The notes: generated from the letters alone by a model not told the origin. 64,000 bases of DNA from Roseovarius albus (GCF_900172335.1 NZ_FWFX01000004.1:248001-312000), one strand, 5' to 3'. Numbered from the stretch's first letter, positions 8,379 through 18,087 are shown. Made by a program: numbers and translations.

Positions 8379-9770
8379 TTAATCGCTTGCCTGATCTTCA
8401 CGCGCAGCTTTTGCTCCGCTGACAACGCCAAGCGATTTTAACTTTCTATGCAATGCGCTGCGTTCCATCCCGACGAATTCAGCGGTACGGCTGATGTTTC
8501 CTCCGAAGCGGTTTATTTGCGTCATCAGATATTCACGCTCAAACGCCTCGCGGGCTTCGCGAAGCGGCATGGTCGCGATCGCGCCTGAAAGAACCACTCG
8601 GCCATCCTCAGCCGCTGTTTCGCTTTGTTCGGGCACTTCATCCGCGGTGATTTCGCCACTGCTGTCACCCAAGATCAGCACCCGTTCAATCACATTGCGC
8701 AACTGGCGGACGTTGCCCGGCCATTCCATTGTTTGCAACAATGCAGTTGCTTCTCCGCTCAAGCTACGGGCAGGTAGCCCTTGTTCCCTGTTCAATGTGT
8801 CGATGAAGTACTCCGCTAACATCGGAATGTCTTCGCGCCGTTCCTCGAGATCTGGCACAGCAATCGGCACAACATTCAAGCGGTGATATAACTCACTGCG
8901 AAAACGCTCTGCTGCAATTTCCGCTTCCAGGTCGCGACTGGTCGAGGAAATCACTCGTAGATCAACCTGAACCTTGTCGTTGCCCCCCACTCGCAAGAAG
9001 GTTTGATCGACAAGCACACGCAGAATTTTTGACTGCGTTCCAAGCGGCATATCGGCTACTTCATCAAAATAGATAATACCGCCATTGGCCTCTTCTAAAA
9101 GTCCTGACTCGACCCCACGCTCGGGGCTTTCGCGACCAAACAAAACTTCTTCCATGCGATCAGATTCAATGGATGCACACCCAACGCTGACAAAAGGCGC
9201 CATCGCCCGATTGGAGTTGGTGTGAATATATCGCGCGGCCAACTCCTTACCTGATCCAGCTGGACCAGTTAGCATGACACGACCGTTGGAATTGGTGACC
9301 TTATCCAGTTGACTGATAAGGACCTTGTAAGACGCCGAATCGCCCAACATTTCACTAGGCCCTGAATCCTTTTGTTTCAGCTCGATGTTTTCGCGACGTA
9401 AACGGCTGGTTTCCATGCCACGCCGGATCACCACCATGAGTTGGTCGATATTGAAGGGCTTTTCGATAAAGTCATAGGCCCCTTGTTTGATCGCCGCGAC
9501 TGCAATCTCAATATTGCCGTGCCCCGAAATGATCACCACCGGCACCTCGGGGTAGTCCTGTTTTACTTTTTTGAGGATATCGATCCCATCCATGTGGCTG
9601 TCTTTTAACCAGATGTCCAAGATCATCATGGCAGGTGTTTTGTCACCGATTGCAGCCATGCATTCGTCGGCGTTACCTGCCATGCGGGTTTTAAACCCTT
9701 CATCCTGCAAAATATCCGAAACCAGTTCCCGAATATCTCTTTCGTCATCGACAACTAAAATATCGCTCAT
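8379..9770 (-). CDS. ntrX: Response regulator NtrX (AAA+ type, no GAFTGA loop)
   Basis: A 463-residue response regulator: receiver domain (1-120, phosphorylatable D52), AAA+ domain (about 140-370; Walker A TGPAGSGKE 168-176, Walker B IIYFDEVAD 232-240, and the WPGNVRQLRNVIERV block), and a Fis-type helix-turn-helix at the C-terminus (NISRTAEFVGMERSALHRKL). Partner of the NtrY kinase in control of nitrogen metabolism and, in related bacteria, redox and envelope functions. The sigma-54 contact loop GAFTGA, normally after LFG, is replaced by RESPERGVE, so activation of sigma-54 polymerase is unlikely. It overlaps ntrY by four bases (ATGA) and has a clear GAGGA ribosome site. Confidence 0.95.
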   Translation of the reverse strand: MSDILVVDDERDIRELVSDILQDEGFKTRMAGNADECMAAIGDKTPAMMILDIWLKDSHMDGIDILKKVKQDYPEVPVVIISGHGNIEIAVAAIKQGAYDFIEKPFNIDQLMVVIRRGMETSRLRRENIELKQKDSGPSEMLGDSASYKVLISQLDKVTNSNGRVMLTGPAGSGKELAARYIHTNSNRAMAPFVSVGCASIESDRMEEVLFGRESPERGVESGLLEEANGGIIYFDEVADMPLGTQSKILRVLVDQTFLRVGGNDKVQVDLRVISSTSRDLEAEIAAERFRSELYHRLNVVPIAVPDLEERREDIPMLAEYFIDTLNREQGLPARSLSGEATALLQTMEWPGNVRQLRNVIERVLILGDSSGEITADEVPEQSETAAEDGRVVLSGAIATMPLREAREAFEREYLMTQINRFGGNISRTAEFVGMERSALHRKLKSLGVVSGAKAAREDQASD

Positions 9771-12037
9771 TTCGTCCTCACCAATTTATCGTTATTACTC
9801 GAACTCTTTTGCAGCGTCGCTAGCAACGGCAAGCGCACAACCGCACAGGCCCCGGAACGTGCTCCCTCGTCGAAGGGGCGCGCGTCTTCAAGTGCAAGAG
9901 TTCCACCATGTTCCTCAATGATCTTCTTCACGATCGGCAGCCCCAGCCCAGTGCCCTTGTCACGCGTTGTGACATAGGGTTCGAACAATCGTGATCTATC
10001 TTCTGGCAGCCCTATACCATTATCGGAAATCCGAATTTCGGCCTGACCTTCTGCAACCAGACTTCTGATCTGTATTTGCGGTTCATGTCCCTTTGGGGCA
10101 CCTTTTTCCTGCAGGCTTTCAATGGCTTCACCCGCATTCTTTATTAAGTTCGTCAGGGCTTGGCTGATCATGGTTGAATCGACCTCAGACCAAAGGTCAT
10201 CCTGCGAGAAGTCTGTCGTAAACTTCACATCTGGCTGGCCCGCCTCTTGCAGCATTACAGCCTCGCGCAGCAATTGCGACAGATTTTCCCTCCGCGTTTC
10301 CGGTTCAGGCATGCGCGCAAATTTGGAAAATTCATCAACAATGCGACGCAAGTCATTGGTTTGCCGAACAACCACATCGGTTAACTGTTCAAGACTCTCG
10401 GCCTGATCTTGCTCAAGCTGACGGCTGAACTTTCGTTTGATACGTTCTGCGGACAGTTGAATAGGCGTCAGCGGATTTTTGATTTCATGCGCGATACGGC
10501 GGGCGACGTCCCCCCAGGCGGCGGTGCGTTGAGCCGTTACCAAATCGGTCACGTCGTCAAAGGCCACAACGTAGCCCTCTCCTTCGCCCTCTTCAGACCG
10601 GCGCGTCGACATTCGAACCAACAGGTTTTCCTGTCGTCCATTTCGACTAACTTTGATCTCTTCTTGTACAAAACCCGCCGGGCTTTCCTTGAGACGGTCA
10701 AAGAGTGCGCCAAACTCAGGAACCGCGACAATGAGGTCAACCGATTGCTGGCCCTCATCCCAATCCAGCAACCGCTCTGCTGAGCGGTTTACAAAGGTAA
10801 CCTGCCCACGCGCATCAAGCCCAACTACGCCAGACGAAACAGACCCCAATACGGAATCAAACAATCTGCGGCGGCGCTCGATCTGTTGGGTGTTGGCAAT
10901 CAACGTATCACGCTGCCCCTTGAGCTGCCGGGTCATCTGGTTGAAGTAGCGGCTCAGCAGCGCAATCTCATCGTCACCCTCTTCTTCGCGGACTTTGACC
11001 TCTAGATCGCCGCCTCCAACACGTTGCGCTGCGCTGGTCAATCGACCCACAGGATTCGATAGACGCTCCGCAAACCACATTCCCAACCAGATTGCAGCCA
11101 AGATCAAGATGACGGCAAAGCCGAGGTACAGAATTCCGAACTCGAACAGGACACGCCCGCGTTCGTTTTCTCGTTGCTGATAAAAGCGGGCAGTTTCTTG
11201 CGTGTCATCAAGTAAGTGAAGGATGTCTCCATCCACATTCCGGCTAACATACAAATAGCGATCTACCAACGTATTAAGAGGCATCAAGGCGCGGTATTCG
11301 TTGTTTTCCCAATCCGGGATGATCAAAATGCCGTCGGCATTCGCCTTCTCAAATTGTTCGCGTGTTGGTTCTTCATAGTCAAATAGATATGACCGTTCCC
11401 CCCGCGCACGGATTTCGCCGGTGCCATCAATGACAAAAGCCTCGCGTAGGCCGCGCTGAATTTCGCGTTGCCCCCGCGACAGCATCTGCCGGATATCGCC
11501 GTCATCCAGAAACACCACCGCCCGTTTCGTCGCTTTGATTAGATTCGCCAAAGCACGCGCATCTGTTTCCAGGTCGCGCTTATGCTCATCTTCGTAGGCC
11601 TGCGCAGCTGCAACCGAGCTGCTGACAACGCGACCCACACGGTCTGAGAACCAAGCCTCCAGGCCCATGTTCACCGATAGTGTGGCAAACACCGCCACAG
11701 TGATCGTGGGTAGTAGCGCCATCAACGCGAAAACACCGGTCAGGCGCAGGTGCAATCTAGACCCGGCGGAGCGTCGGCGTCGCGCCGCGATCATCTGAAC
11801 TACGCGCTGCAAAACCAGTGCCGCAACCATGATAATATAGATCATGTCCGCCAGCAGAACGACCCGGAGCGAATTTGATGTGCTCGTTTGGTCCAACGGT
11901 CCGAGAACGAGATAGGTCAATAGCGCCAGAACCGGGCCCAACACGACCAATCCGAGCGCTGCTGTATTTTGAACACGCTGCAAGCGCCGCAAACGGCTGA
12001 CGCGGTTCCAGGATAATCTACGTGTCGTTGTTGCCAC
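9767..12037 (-). CDS. ntrY: Sensor histidine kinase NtrY
   Basis: A 756-residue membrane kinase. Three N-terminal hydrophobic segments (about 26-46, 57-80, 101-120) precede a periplasmic region, a further membrane helix (about 299-320), HAMP (321-370), PAS (about 390-500), HisKA with H517 in RRIAHEIKNPLTP, and HATPase_c with N-box TNLIKNAGEAIE, DNGIGLP and GTGLGL. NtrY phosphorylates NtrX and in some species cross-talks with NtrC. The start is GTG at 12037 with AGAGGGG upstream. It lies 98 bases after ntrC and is probably transcribed with or just after dusB-ntrBC. Confidence 0.95.
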   Translation of the reverse strand: MATTTRRLSWNRVSRLRRLQRVQNTAALGLVVLGPVLALLTYLVLGPLDQTSTSNSLRVVLLADMIYIIMVAALVLQRVVQMIAARRRRSAGSRLHLRLTGVFALMALLPTITVAVFATLSVNMGLEAWFSDRVGRVVSSSVAAAQAYEDEHKRDLETDARALANLIKATKRAVVFLDDGDIRQMLSRGQREIQRGLREAFVIDGTGEIRARGERSYLFDYEEPTREQFEKANADGILIIPDWENNEYRALMPLNTLVDRYLYVSRNVDGDILHLLDDTQETARFYQQRENERGRVLFEFGILYLGFAVILILAAIWLGMWFAERLSNPVGRLTSAAQRVGGGDLEVKVREEEGDDEIALLSRYFNQMTRQLKGQRDTLIANTQQIERRRRLFDSVLGSVSSGVVGLDARGQVTFVNRSAERLLDWDEGQQSVDLIVAVPEFGALFDRLKESPAGFVQEEIKVSRNGRQENLLVRMSTRRSEEGEGEGYVVAFDDVTDLVTAQRTAAWGDVARRIAHEIKNPLTPIQLSAERIKRKFSRQLEQDQAESLEQLTDVVVRQTNDLRRIVDEFSKFARMPEPETRRENLSQLLREAVMLQEAGQPDVKFTTDFSQDDLWSEVDSTMISQALTNLIKNAGEAIESLQEKGAPKGHEPQIQIRSLVAEGQAEIRISDNGIGLPEDRSRLFEPYVTTRDKGTGLGLPIVKKIIEEHGGTLALEDARPFDEGARSGACAVVRLPLLATLQKSSSNNDKLVRTK

Positions 12038-12135
12038 GTAATCCCCTCTGCAGGTTGTAGCGATCCATCAAACTGTCACAACATTTGGTTAGTTCGGTGG
12101 AGTGAATCCGAACTCGCCGCAATGCTGTTGCAGTT

Positions 12136-13473
12136 TTACATCAACTTTCTGCGGCGTGTCACGCGAATATCGAGCTCGGTCAGCTTCTTGCGCAAAGTAT
12201 TGCGATTGATGCCAAGCAATTCGGCGCATTTGATCTGATTGCCCGAGGTGTAATCCAGAGCAATTTCAATCAGGGGGAGCTCAACTTCGCGCAAAATTCG
12301 GGCATAAAGCCCCGGTGAGGGCAGCATCCCCTCGTGCAAATCAAAATAACGTTGAAGATGCTCGGCAACTGATTCCGACAGGGTTTCGTGTTTTTGAGCC
12401 GACGCCATCGGGGATGCCACAGTGGTGGCCCCTCCTCCCATTGCTGCCTGAAGGTCCGCAACTGAAATAGTATTGGTTTCGGCAATCAACCCTACCCGGC
12501 CCATCAAGTGTTCCAGTTCACGCACATTTCCCGGCCACAGATGCTCGCGTAGTAGATCCAAAGCCGGATCAGAGAGTTCCATTGCTGAAAAACTTGCTTG
12601 ATGGTTCAGGAAATGATCGGCCAAAGACGCAATGTCATCAATCCGTGCTCGAAGTGGCGGCACATCTATCAACGCGCCACTTAACCGATAATAGAGATCT
12701 TCACGCAATCCAGATTGACCTCCATCCCGACCAGTCGCCACAAAGCGAGTTTCGGTTTCTGCTGATGTGTCCAACAAACGCACCAAACGGGACTGCGCCT
12801 CAGCGTTCAACTCGCCAACCGCCTCGAAAGCGATGGTCCCGCCTTTTGCACGTGTCAGCAGCTTTTCGGGACGCACTAAATCTTCTGAGGTGGCTAAGAT
12901 GAACGGGCGCTCTGCTCGTGGTGAGAAATCGTGCAGAGCCCGCAGAATCAACGATTTACCGACACCCGATTCCCCGGTGACGAAAACGGGCATGTCGCTT
13001 TGCACCAAACGAGCCACCATGCGAAAGACGCTTTGCATCGCAGCACTTCCACCAATCAATGGCAAGTCTTGCTCCGCCGAAGTTTTGGGCTCGGCTCTGG
13101 GGGCAGCTGCGTTTTGTGCTAGAGCACGCGCAACTCGTTTCATCAAGTCCGGCAAATCGAACGGTTTGGGCAAATAGTCGAAGGCGTTCGCTTCGGTCGC
13201 ACGAATGGCCGTCATAATGGTGTTTTGCGCCGAGATGATGATGACCGGCAGGTCCGGGCGGTCTTCGGCGATTTTGGGCAGCATTTCCAAACCGTTGCCG
13301 TCGGGCATCATTACGTCAGAAATGACGACATCTCCCCGCCCCTCTGACACCCATCTCATCAAGGTCGTCAGCGAGCTGGTGGCATGAACCCTGCACCCTG
13401 CACGGGTCAGGGCCTGGGTCAACACTGTCCTGATCGTACGATCGTCATCTGCAACCAGAACTGTTCCGTCCAT
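12136..13473 (-). CDS. ntrC: Nitrogen regulator NtrC, sigma-54-independent type
   Basis: A 445-residue response regulator of nitrogen assimilation. Receiver 1-120 with D53; AAA+-like domain about 137-345 with Walker A GESGVGKS (167-174); C-terminal Fis helix-turn-helix (NQIKCAELLGINRNTLRKKL). Two departures stand out: the whole segment that carries GAFTGA is absent (only about 36 residues between Walker A and the next block), and the Walker B region reads GGTIAFEAVGEL where sigma-54 activators have GGTLFLDEIGDM. Rhodobacter capsulatus NtrC is known to lack GAFTGA and to activate sigma-70 polymerase, so this is likely the same type. Starts four bases after ntrB. Confidence 0.95.
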   Translation of the reverse strand: MDGTVLVADDDRTIRTVLTQALTRAGCRVHATSSLTTLMRWVSEGRGDVVISDVMMPDGNGLEMLPKIAEDRPDLPVIIISAQNTIMTAIRATEANAFDYLPKPFDLPDLMKRVARALAQNAAAPRAEPKTSAEQDLPLIGGSAAMQSVFRMVARLVQSDMPVFVTGESGVGKSLILRALHDFSPRAERPFILATSEDLVRPEKLLTRAKGGTIAFEAVGELNAEAQSRLVRLLDTSAETETRFVATGRDGGQSGLREDLYYRLSGALIDVPPLRARIDDIASLADHFLNHQASFSAMELSDPALDLLREHLWPGNVRELEHLMGRVGLIAETNTISVADLQAAMGGGATTVASPMASAQKHETLSESVAEHLQRYFDLHEGMLPSPGLYARILREVELPLIEIALDYTSGNQIKCAELLGINRNTLRKKLTELDIRVTRRRKLM

Positions 13474-13477
13474 CGTC

Positions 13478-14554
13478 CTATTCCTCGCTCAAGTCTTTTG
13501 GGGCCAGTGGCAGGGAAATCCGAAACAGCGTTCGGCCAGGTCGGCTCTCGACTGATATCCCTCCGCCGTGGTCCGAGATGATCTTGGCCACCAGCGCCAA
13601 TCCCAATCCAGTGCCATTTTCGCGCCCTGAAATGAAAGGCTCGAAAATGTCATCTGCAATCTCTGCGGGAAGGCCCGGGCCATCGTCTTCAATCTCGATC
13701 TGAACCGGCACAGCACGGCCACCAGTCTCGCTATCGTGCAGACGCAACCCGTGATCATAGTAACTCCGCAGGCGAATGACCCCACCAGCAGGATCTGCGG
13801 CCTCAGACGCGTTTTTTAACAAATTTTGCAAAACCTGTAACAACTGATCCGCATCAGCCGAAACCAATGGCAAAGACGGATCATAATCGCCATTGATTTG
13901 CATATGCCGAGCGAAACCTACGCTGGCCGATTGTCGTGCCCGGTCCAATACGTCATGAACATTCGAGGCTTTCAGATTCGGTCCACTCAGATCCCCAAAT
14001 TGTTCAACTTGATCCAACAACCCAACGATACGACGACACTCACTCACGATCAGCTCGGTCATTTCCTGATCTTCAGCCGGAAGATTCATTTCCAACAGTT
14101 GCGCCGCCCCGGTTATGCCTGCCAGAGGGTTTTTGATTTCATGAGCCAGCATTTCGGCCATTCCTATTGCAGATTTGGCTGCCGAACGGGCTATCCGGCT
14201 TGTCGCGGCATGGCCCGCGGCACGTTTCGGGGAGATCAAAACCAACAAATGCCCGGACGCATCCGCAAACGGAACAATCTGCAGGTCGCATTGGACGGTT
14301 CCCTTGTGGCCAACTTGGATCTCAATGTCGGTCGCATAGAGCGGCGCAGATCCCTCCCGCACACGCGCTAAAGCATTGCTAAAGGGCGGCTTCACATTCA
14401 CCTTTTCCCACGCAGACAAGCCGATCAGGGTCTTTTCGGACGCATTAATAAAATCTTCAGCTGCAGGGTTCAGATGCACAATGCTATCTGATTCATCCAA
14501 CACCACAGCAGGCATCGGCAAAACCGACCAGATGGCCTCGTTCGGCACGCTCAT
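13478..14554 (-). CDS. ntrB: Nitrogen regulation sensor kinase NtrB (GlnL)
   Basis: A 358-residue soluble histidine kinase/phosphatase, partner of NtrC and of PII proteins. An N-terminal PAS domain (about 1-110) is followed by the HisKA segment with H138 in MLAHEIKNPLAGITG, and HATPase_c with NLLKNASEAA, DDGPGLP and GTGLGLALV. No membrane segment, as usual. The start ATG at 14554 overlaps the dusB stop by four bases (ATGA); the frame is open upstream but that part lies inside dusB. The nifR3-ntrB-ntrC order is that of Rhodobacter. Confidence 0.96.
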   Translation of the reverse strand: MSVPNEAIWSVLPMPAVVLDESDSIVHLNPAAEDFINASEKTLIGLSAWEKVNVKPPFSNALARVREGSAPLYATDIEIQVGHKGTVQCDLQIVPFADASGHLLVLISPKRAAGHAATSRIARSAAKSAIGMAEMLAHEIKNPLAGITGAAQLLEMNLPAEDQEMTELIVSECRRIVGLLDQVEQFGDLSGPNLKASNVHDVLDRARQSASVGFARHMQINGDYDPSLPLVSADADQLLQVLQNLLKNASEAADPAGGVIRLRSYYDHGLRLHDSETGGRAVPVQIEIEDDGPGLPAEIADDIFEPFISGRENGTGLGLALVAKIISDHGGGISVESRPGRTLFRISLPLAPKDLSEE

Positions 14555-15546
14555 GCAGCCACCTGTGTGCAAGTTGCCAGAGCCTCTGGCAAAAGCTTCA
14601 ACACCTGCGCCGGCTCTTTGCTGACCAAGATAGGTTTTCGCAGGCTCGGTTCTGTTCCAACCGTGTCCATATACCAACCCAGATGCTTACGAGCGACGCG
14701 ATTGCCCAGCTCAACGCCATAAAACCCGAGCATCGCCTCGTAGTGATCACTCACAAGATCTATCAAAGCATGGCCAACGGGAATTATTGGTGCTGGACAA
14801 TCAAACACTTCATGTGCCACCTGCGCCAATTGCCAGGGCCGCCCCTGCGCGCCCCGCCCGATCATAACCCCATCAGCCCCAGACAGGCCCAGTGCCCGTT
14901 GAGCTGTTGAGGCATCAATTATATCGCCGTTGGCAATCACCGGAATAGCAACGCTCTCTTTGATGGTTCGAATAGCCGCCCAATCCGCATGTCCCTTGTA
15001 AAACTGGCATCGCGTGCGGCCGTGTATCGTGATCATCTGAATGCCCACATCCTCGGCCCTGCGGGCGAGTTCAGGCGCGTTCAGCATATTGTCATCCCAC
15101 CCTAGGCGGGTCTTTAAGGTCACTGGAACAGCAACCGCGTCCACCACAGCCTTGATCAGCGATAGCGCATGATCAAGATCTTTCAACAAGGCTGAGCCAC
15201 TAGCCCCAGCCCCGCTTGCGCTGGTTACTTTTTTGGCCGGGCAACCCATATTAATATCAATCAGCTGTGCACCGTTACCCTGTGCCAGCTTGGCTGCCTC
15301 TGCGATCCAATAGGCATCGCAACCGGCCAATTGTACGGCTGTATTCACGTTGCCAAATCCCAGTTCGGCCTTGTCCCGCACGCCGGGTTTGGCCTGCACC
15401 ATCTCTTGACTGGCAATCATTTCACTGACCACAAGCCCTGCCCCGAATGACGACACGAGATTTCGAAACGGCAAATCCGTGATTCCCGCCAAAGGTGCCA
15501 AAAACACCGGCGGAGTAATTGTGCGATCACTGAGCATCACGGACAT
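14551..15546 (-). CDS. dusB: tRNA-dihydrouridine synthase DusB (NifR3)
   Basis: A 331-residue FMN-dependent enzyme that reduces uridines in tRNA to dihydrouridine, known as NifR3 in Rhodobacter because it heads the ntrBC operon. TIM-barrel signatures are APLAGITDLPFRNL, MIASQEM, the catalytic NMGCPAKK, LKTRLGWDD, HGRTRCQFYKG and GADGVMIGRGAQGRPW. After NMGCPAKKVT I see SASGAGASGSA where homologues I recall have a shorter GG(F/Y)SGSA; the underlying DNA has a tandem GGGGCT repeat, so a small in-frame expansion is likely. AAGGA precedes the ATG. First gene of the dusB-ntrB-ntrC operon. Confidence 0.96.
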   Translation of the reverse strand: MSVMLSDRTITPPVFLAPLAGITDLPFRNLVSSFGAGLVVSEMIASQEMVQAKPGVRDKAELGFGNVNTAVQLAGCDAYWIAEAAKLAQGNGAQLIDINMGCPAKKVTSASGAGASGSALLKDLDHALSLIKAVVDAVAVPVTLKTRLGWDDNMLNAPELARRAEDVGIQMITIHGRTRCQFYKGHADWAAIRTIKESVAIPVIANGDIIDASTAQRALGLSGADGVMIGRGAQGRPWQLAQVAHEVFDCPAPIIPVGHALIDLVSDHYEAMLGFYGVELGNRVARKHLGWYMDTVGTEPSLRKPILVSKEPAQVLKLLPEALATCTQVAA

Positions 15547-15705
15547 TTGCTTAATCCTTAGGCACTTTGGTCACTTCATAACCCCACACCTGTAATCTCA
15601 CAACATTTCAGGCTGGCTTTCCTCACAATACACGATGGTATTGCACACTTTTTAGGCAACAGCTTGACCATTGCACTCTGGATGGTCGTTGCGTAATCAG
15701 TTGAC

Positions 15706-16842
15706 ATGAAGACTGCTGCCCTCATCGTAGCCGCCGGCCGGGGCACCCGTGCCGGTGGCGAATTGCCAAAACAATGGCAATCCCTCGCGGGGAAGCGCGT
15801 GATCGATTGGACGCTGCAAGCCTTCATCAACGCGCCGGAAATCACCGATATTGTTGTGGTTTTGCATCCCGACGATATGAACCTTTTGTCTGATCCTGAC
15901 GTACTTCTGGCTGCGGGTGGAAAAACACGCGCAGTGTCGGCGCAAAACGGGTTGGAAGCGCTGTCCGATCGTTCGGTCAATCAAGTCCTTATTCACGATG
16001 CCGCCCGCTGTTGTATCACACCCTGCCAAATCTCAAACATCGTTGAACAATTGTCTCAGACAACTTGCGCCGGCGTTGCCCCGGCCTTGTCAGTGACTGA
16101 TGCCCTTTGGCGTGGCGACGACGGCAAAGTGAGCGGCACGCAAGATCGCACCGGATTGTTCCGCGCACAAACACCGCAGGCTTTTGATTTTTCAAGCATT
16201 CTCGCCGCCCATCAAAGTTATGATGGTGGTGAAGCTGCGGATGATGTTGAAGTCGCGCGCAGTGTTGGATTAGACGTTGAGATCATAGAGGGCTATGAAA
16301 ACAACCTCAAAATTACCTATGCGGAGGACTTCCTGCGCGCAGAAAAATTACTGAAGGGTCAAATGGATATACGCGTAGGTTCAGGCTTCGATGTTCACCG
16401 ATTTGGGCCCGGGGATCATGTGATGCTTTGTGGTGTGGCGATCCCGCATGAGCGCGGGTTACAGGGGCATTCCGATGCAGATGTCGGTCTACACACAATC
16501 ACTGATGCCATCTATGGTGCATTGGCCGAAGGGGATATTGGTCGTCACTTCCCGCCCAGCGACCCACAGTGGAAAGGCGCAGAGAGTCACATTTTCTTGC
16601 GCCATGCCGTGCAGTTGGCTGCCGAAAAGGGTTTCAAAATCAATAACATCGACATCACCATGATGTGCGAACGCCCTAAGATTGGACCGCATGCAGATGC
16701 GATGCGGGCAAAACTATCCGACATCGTAGGAATCGATATCTCCCGCGTGTCCGTCAAGGCCACCACAACCGAACGGTTAGGGTTCACTGGACGCGAAGAA
16801 GGTATCGCAGCACAAGCCGTTACAACGTTGGTATCGCTATGA
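15706..16842 (+). CDS. ispDF: Bifunctional IspD/IspF of the MEP isoprenoid pathway
   Basis: A 378-residue fusion catalysing two non-consecutive MEP-pathway steps. Residues 1 to about 215 are IspD (MEP cytidylyltransferase) with the nucleotide-binding loop [16 protein letters not shown] and RDQTPQ-like RAQTPQAF. From about 222 is IspF (MECDP synthase), beginning [15 protein letters not shown] with metal ligands D and H of DVH and H of LQGHSDADV, and ending [18 protein letters not shown]. The fusion is usual in alphaproteobacteria. It is divergent from dusB across 159 bases and overlaps pgpA by four bases. Confidence 0.97.
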   Translation: MKTAALIVAAGRGTRAGGELPKQWQSLAGKRVIDWTLQAFINAPEITDIVVVLHPDDMNLLSDPDVLLAAGGKTRAVSAQNGLEALSDRSVNQVLIHDAARCCITPCQISNIVEQLSQTTCAGVAPALSVTDALWRGDDGKVSGTQDRTGLFRAQTPQAFDFSSILAAHQSYDGGEAADDVEVARSVGLDVEIIEGYENNLKITYAEDFLRAEKLLKGQMDIRVGSGFDVHRFGPGDHVMLCGVAIPHERGLQGHSDADVGLHTITDAIYGALAEGDIGRHFPPSDPQWKGAESHIFLRHAVQLAAEKGFKINNIDITMMCERPKIGPHADAMRAKLSDIVGIDISRVSVKATTTERLGFTGREEGIAAQAVTTLVSL

Positions 16843-17324
16843 ATATTTCGCAGCTCATTGCCACCGTCTGTGGCGTCGGACATCTGAAACCCGCCCCCGG
16901 AACCTGGGGATCCGCTGTGGCATTGCCAATTGCGTGGCTCATACACGTGATCGGCGGGCCTATTTTGTTGGGCATTTTCATAGTTACTGGTTTTCTCAAA
17001 GGCTGGTGGGCCACGGTCCAAGAAACCAAGGGGAAAGACGATCATGACCCGTCGGAAATTGTGGTCGATGAGCTGGTCGGTCAGTGGATCGCCTTTCTGC
17101 CTGTATCCATCGGTGCCGCAGCCATGGGTGCCCCGCTGACAGCGCTTTGGCCCGGCTGGATCACCGCGTTTGTGTTGTTTCGCCTGTTCGACATCTGGAA
17201 ACCAGGCCCCATTGGCTGGGCAGACCGCCGTGGCGACGCCTTGGGCGTGATGCTGGATGATGTTATCGCTGGCATCTTCGCCGCCATTGGAGTTACGATC
17301 TTTGCCGCAATTTCACACATGTAA
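16839..17324 (+). CDS. pgpA: Phosphatidylglycerophosphatase A
   Basis: A 161-residue inner-membrane enzyme that dephosphorylates phosphatidylglycerol phosphate to phosphatidylglycerol. The family signature is clear: [10 protein letters not shown] near the N-terminus, the acidic active site [17 protein letters not shown] and the C-terminal [10 protein letters not shown]. Length and helix pattern are normal. It starts within the ispDF stop (ATGA) and is followed after four bases by the CinA-type gene, so the three form one operon. Confidence 0.94.
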   Translation: MNISQLIATVCGVGHLKPAPGTWGSAVALPIAWLIHVIGGPILLGIFIVTGFLKGWWATVQETKGKDDHDPSEIVVDELVGQWIAFLPVSIGAAAMGAPLTALWPGWITAFVLFRLFDIWKPGPIGWADRRGDALGVMLDDVIAGIFAAIGVTIFAAISHM

Positions 17325-17328
17325 TGAC

Positions 17329-17817
17329 ATGAGCTTGACAAAACAATTAGTTGATATTGCATCAAATAAACGACTGAAATTGACAACAGCAGAAAGCTGC
17401 ACCGGCGGGATGGTTTCTGCAGCGATCACCGATATTCCTGGGTCGTCCAACGTGTTCGAGCGCGGATTTGTGACCTATTCAAATGCTGCTAAAATCGACC
17501 TCCTTGGCGTGTCTGCTGACACTTTGGAGGAACACGGTGCAGTCTCAGAGCAAGTAGCCGATGAAATGGCGAAAGGTGCACTTCGACTGGCCAATGCGAG
17601 CCTCGCGGTATCCATAACAGGCATCGCAGGTCCGGGTGGTTCTCAGTTTAAGCCAGAAGGTAGGGTTTGCTTCGGTTTGGCTATGTCAGGTAGAAATATC
17701 AGATGTGAAACAGTAGAGTTTGGTGCTTTGGGACGCCAAAATGTTCGTCAACACGCCACCGATCACGCCCTCACTCTGCTTCTTGCTGCGGTGGATGAAG
17801 CTAGTGCCGCAGATTGA
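17329..17817 (+). CDS. pncC: CinA C-terminal family protein (nicotinamide-nucleotide amidohydrolase, PncC type)
   Basis: A 162-residue stand-alone CinA C-terminal domain. In characterised members this domain deamidates nicotinamide mononucleotide to nicotinate mononucleotide, recycling pyridine nucleotides. The signatures are TTAESCTGGMVSAAITDIPG with the conserved serine and cysteine, FVTYSNAAK, HGAVSEQVA and SITGIAGPGG. The longer in-frame start at 17257 overlaps pgpA and does not match the family; ATG 17329 is the right one. Last gene of ispDF-pgpA-pncC; no terminator hairpin seen directly after it. Confidence 0.92.
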   Translation: MSLTKQLVDIASNKRLKLTTAESCTGGMVSAAITDIPGSSNVFERGFVTYSNAAKIDLLGVSADTLEEHGAVSEQVADEMAKGALRLANASLAVSITGIAGPGGSQFKPEGRVCFGLAMSGRNIRCETVEFGALGRQNVRQHATDHALTLLLAAVDEASAAD

Positions 17818-17877
17818 AGCACAACATCGCATAGTTTTCGTGTCGCTTATGTTTTCGATTCCGCCCGCTGTGCAATG

Positions 17878-18087
17878 TTACTTAGCTCTTCCTTGAAGAA
17901 CTTTTAAAGTCTTTTTAGGAGCTTTACCGACTCGCAATTCGCGCACAAAGAGCGTTTCAATCTCTGCTCGTTTGAGGCAGTCGGTTGGCTCACTTTTACT
18001 GACACCATTACCCGCCTGCCAAGGTGGGATCACAATCCTAACGGATTTCCGTTGAAAACGATCTTTTAAATTTAAAAATAGTCGCAT
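17878..18087 (-). CDS. Possible short hypothetical protein (weak)
   Basis: An open frame of 69 codons from ATG 18087 (or 78 from TTG 18114). The product would be basic, beginning MRLFLNLKDRFQRKSVRIV, with no signal peptide, membrane helix or motif I recognise. A perfect TATAAT lies about 50 bases upstream on the same strand, but there is no clear ribosome site and no matching -35. It could be a true small gene, a remnant, or chance. No function is proposed. Confidence 0.22.
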   Translation of the reverse strand: MRLFLNLKDRFQRKSVRIVIPPWQAGNGVSKSEPTDCLKRAEIETLFVRELRVGKAPKKTLKVLQGRAK

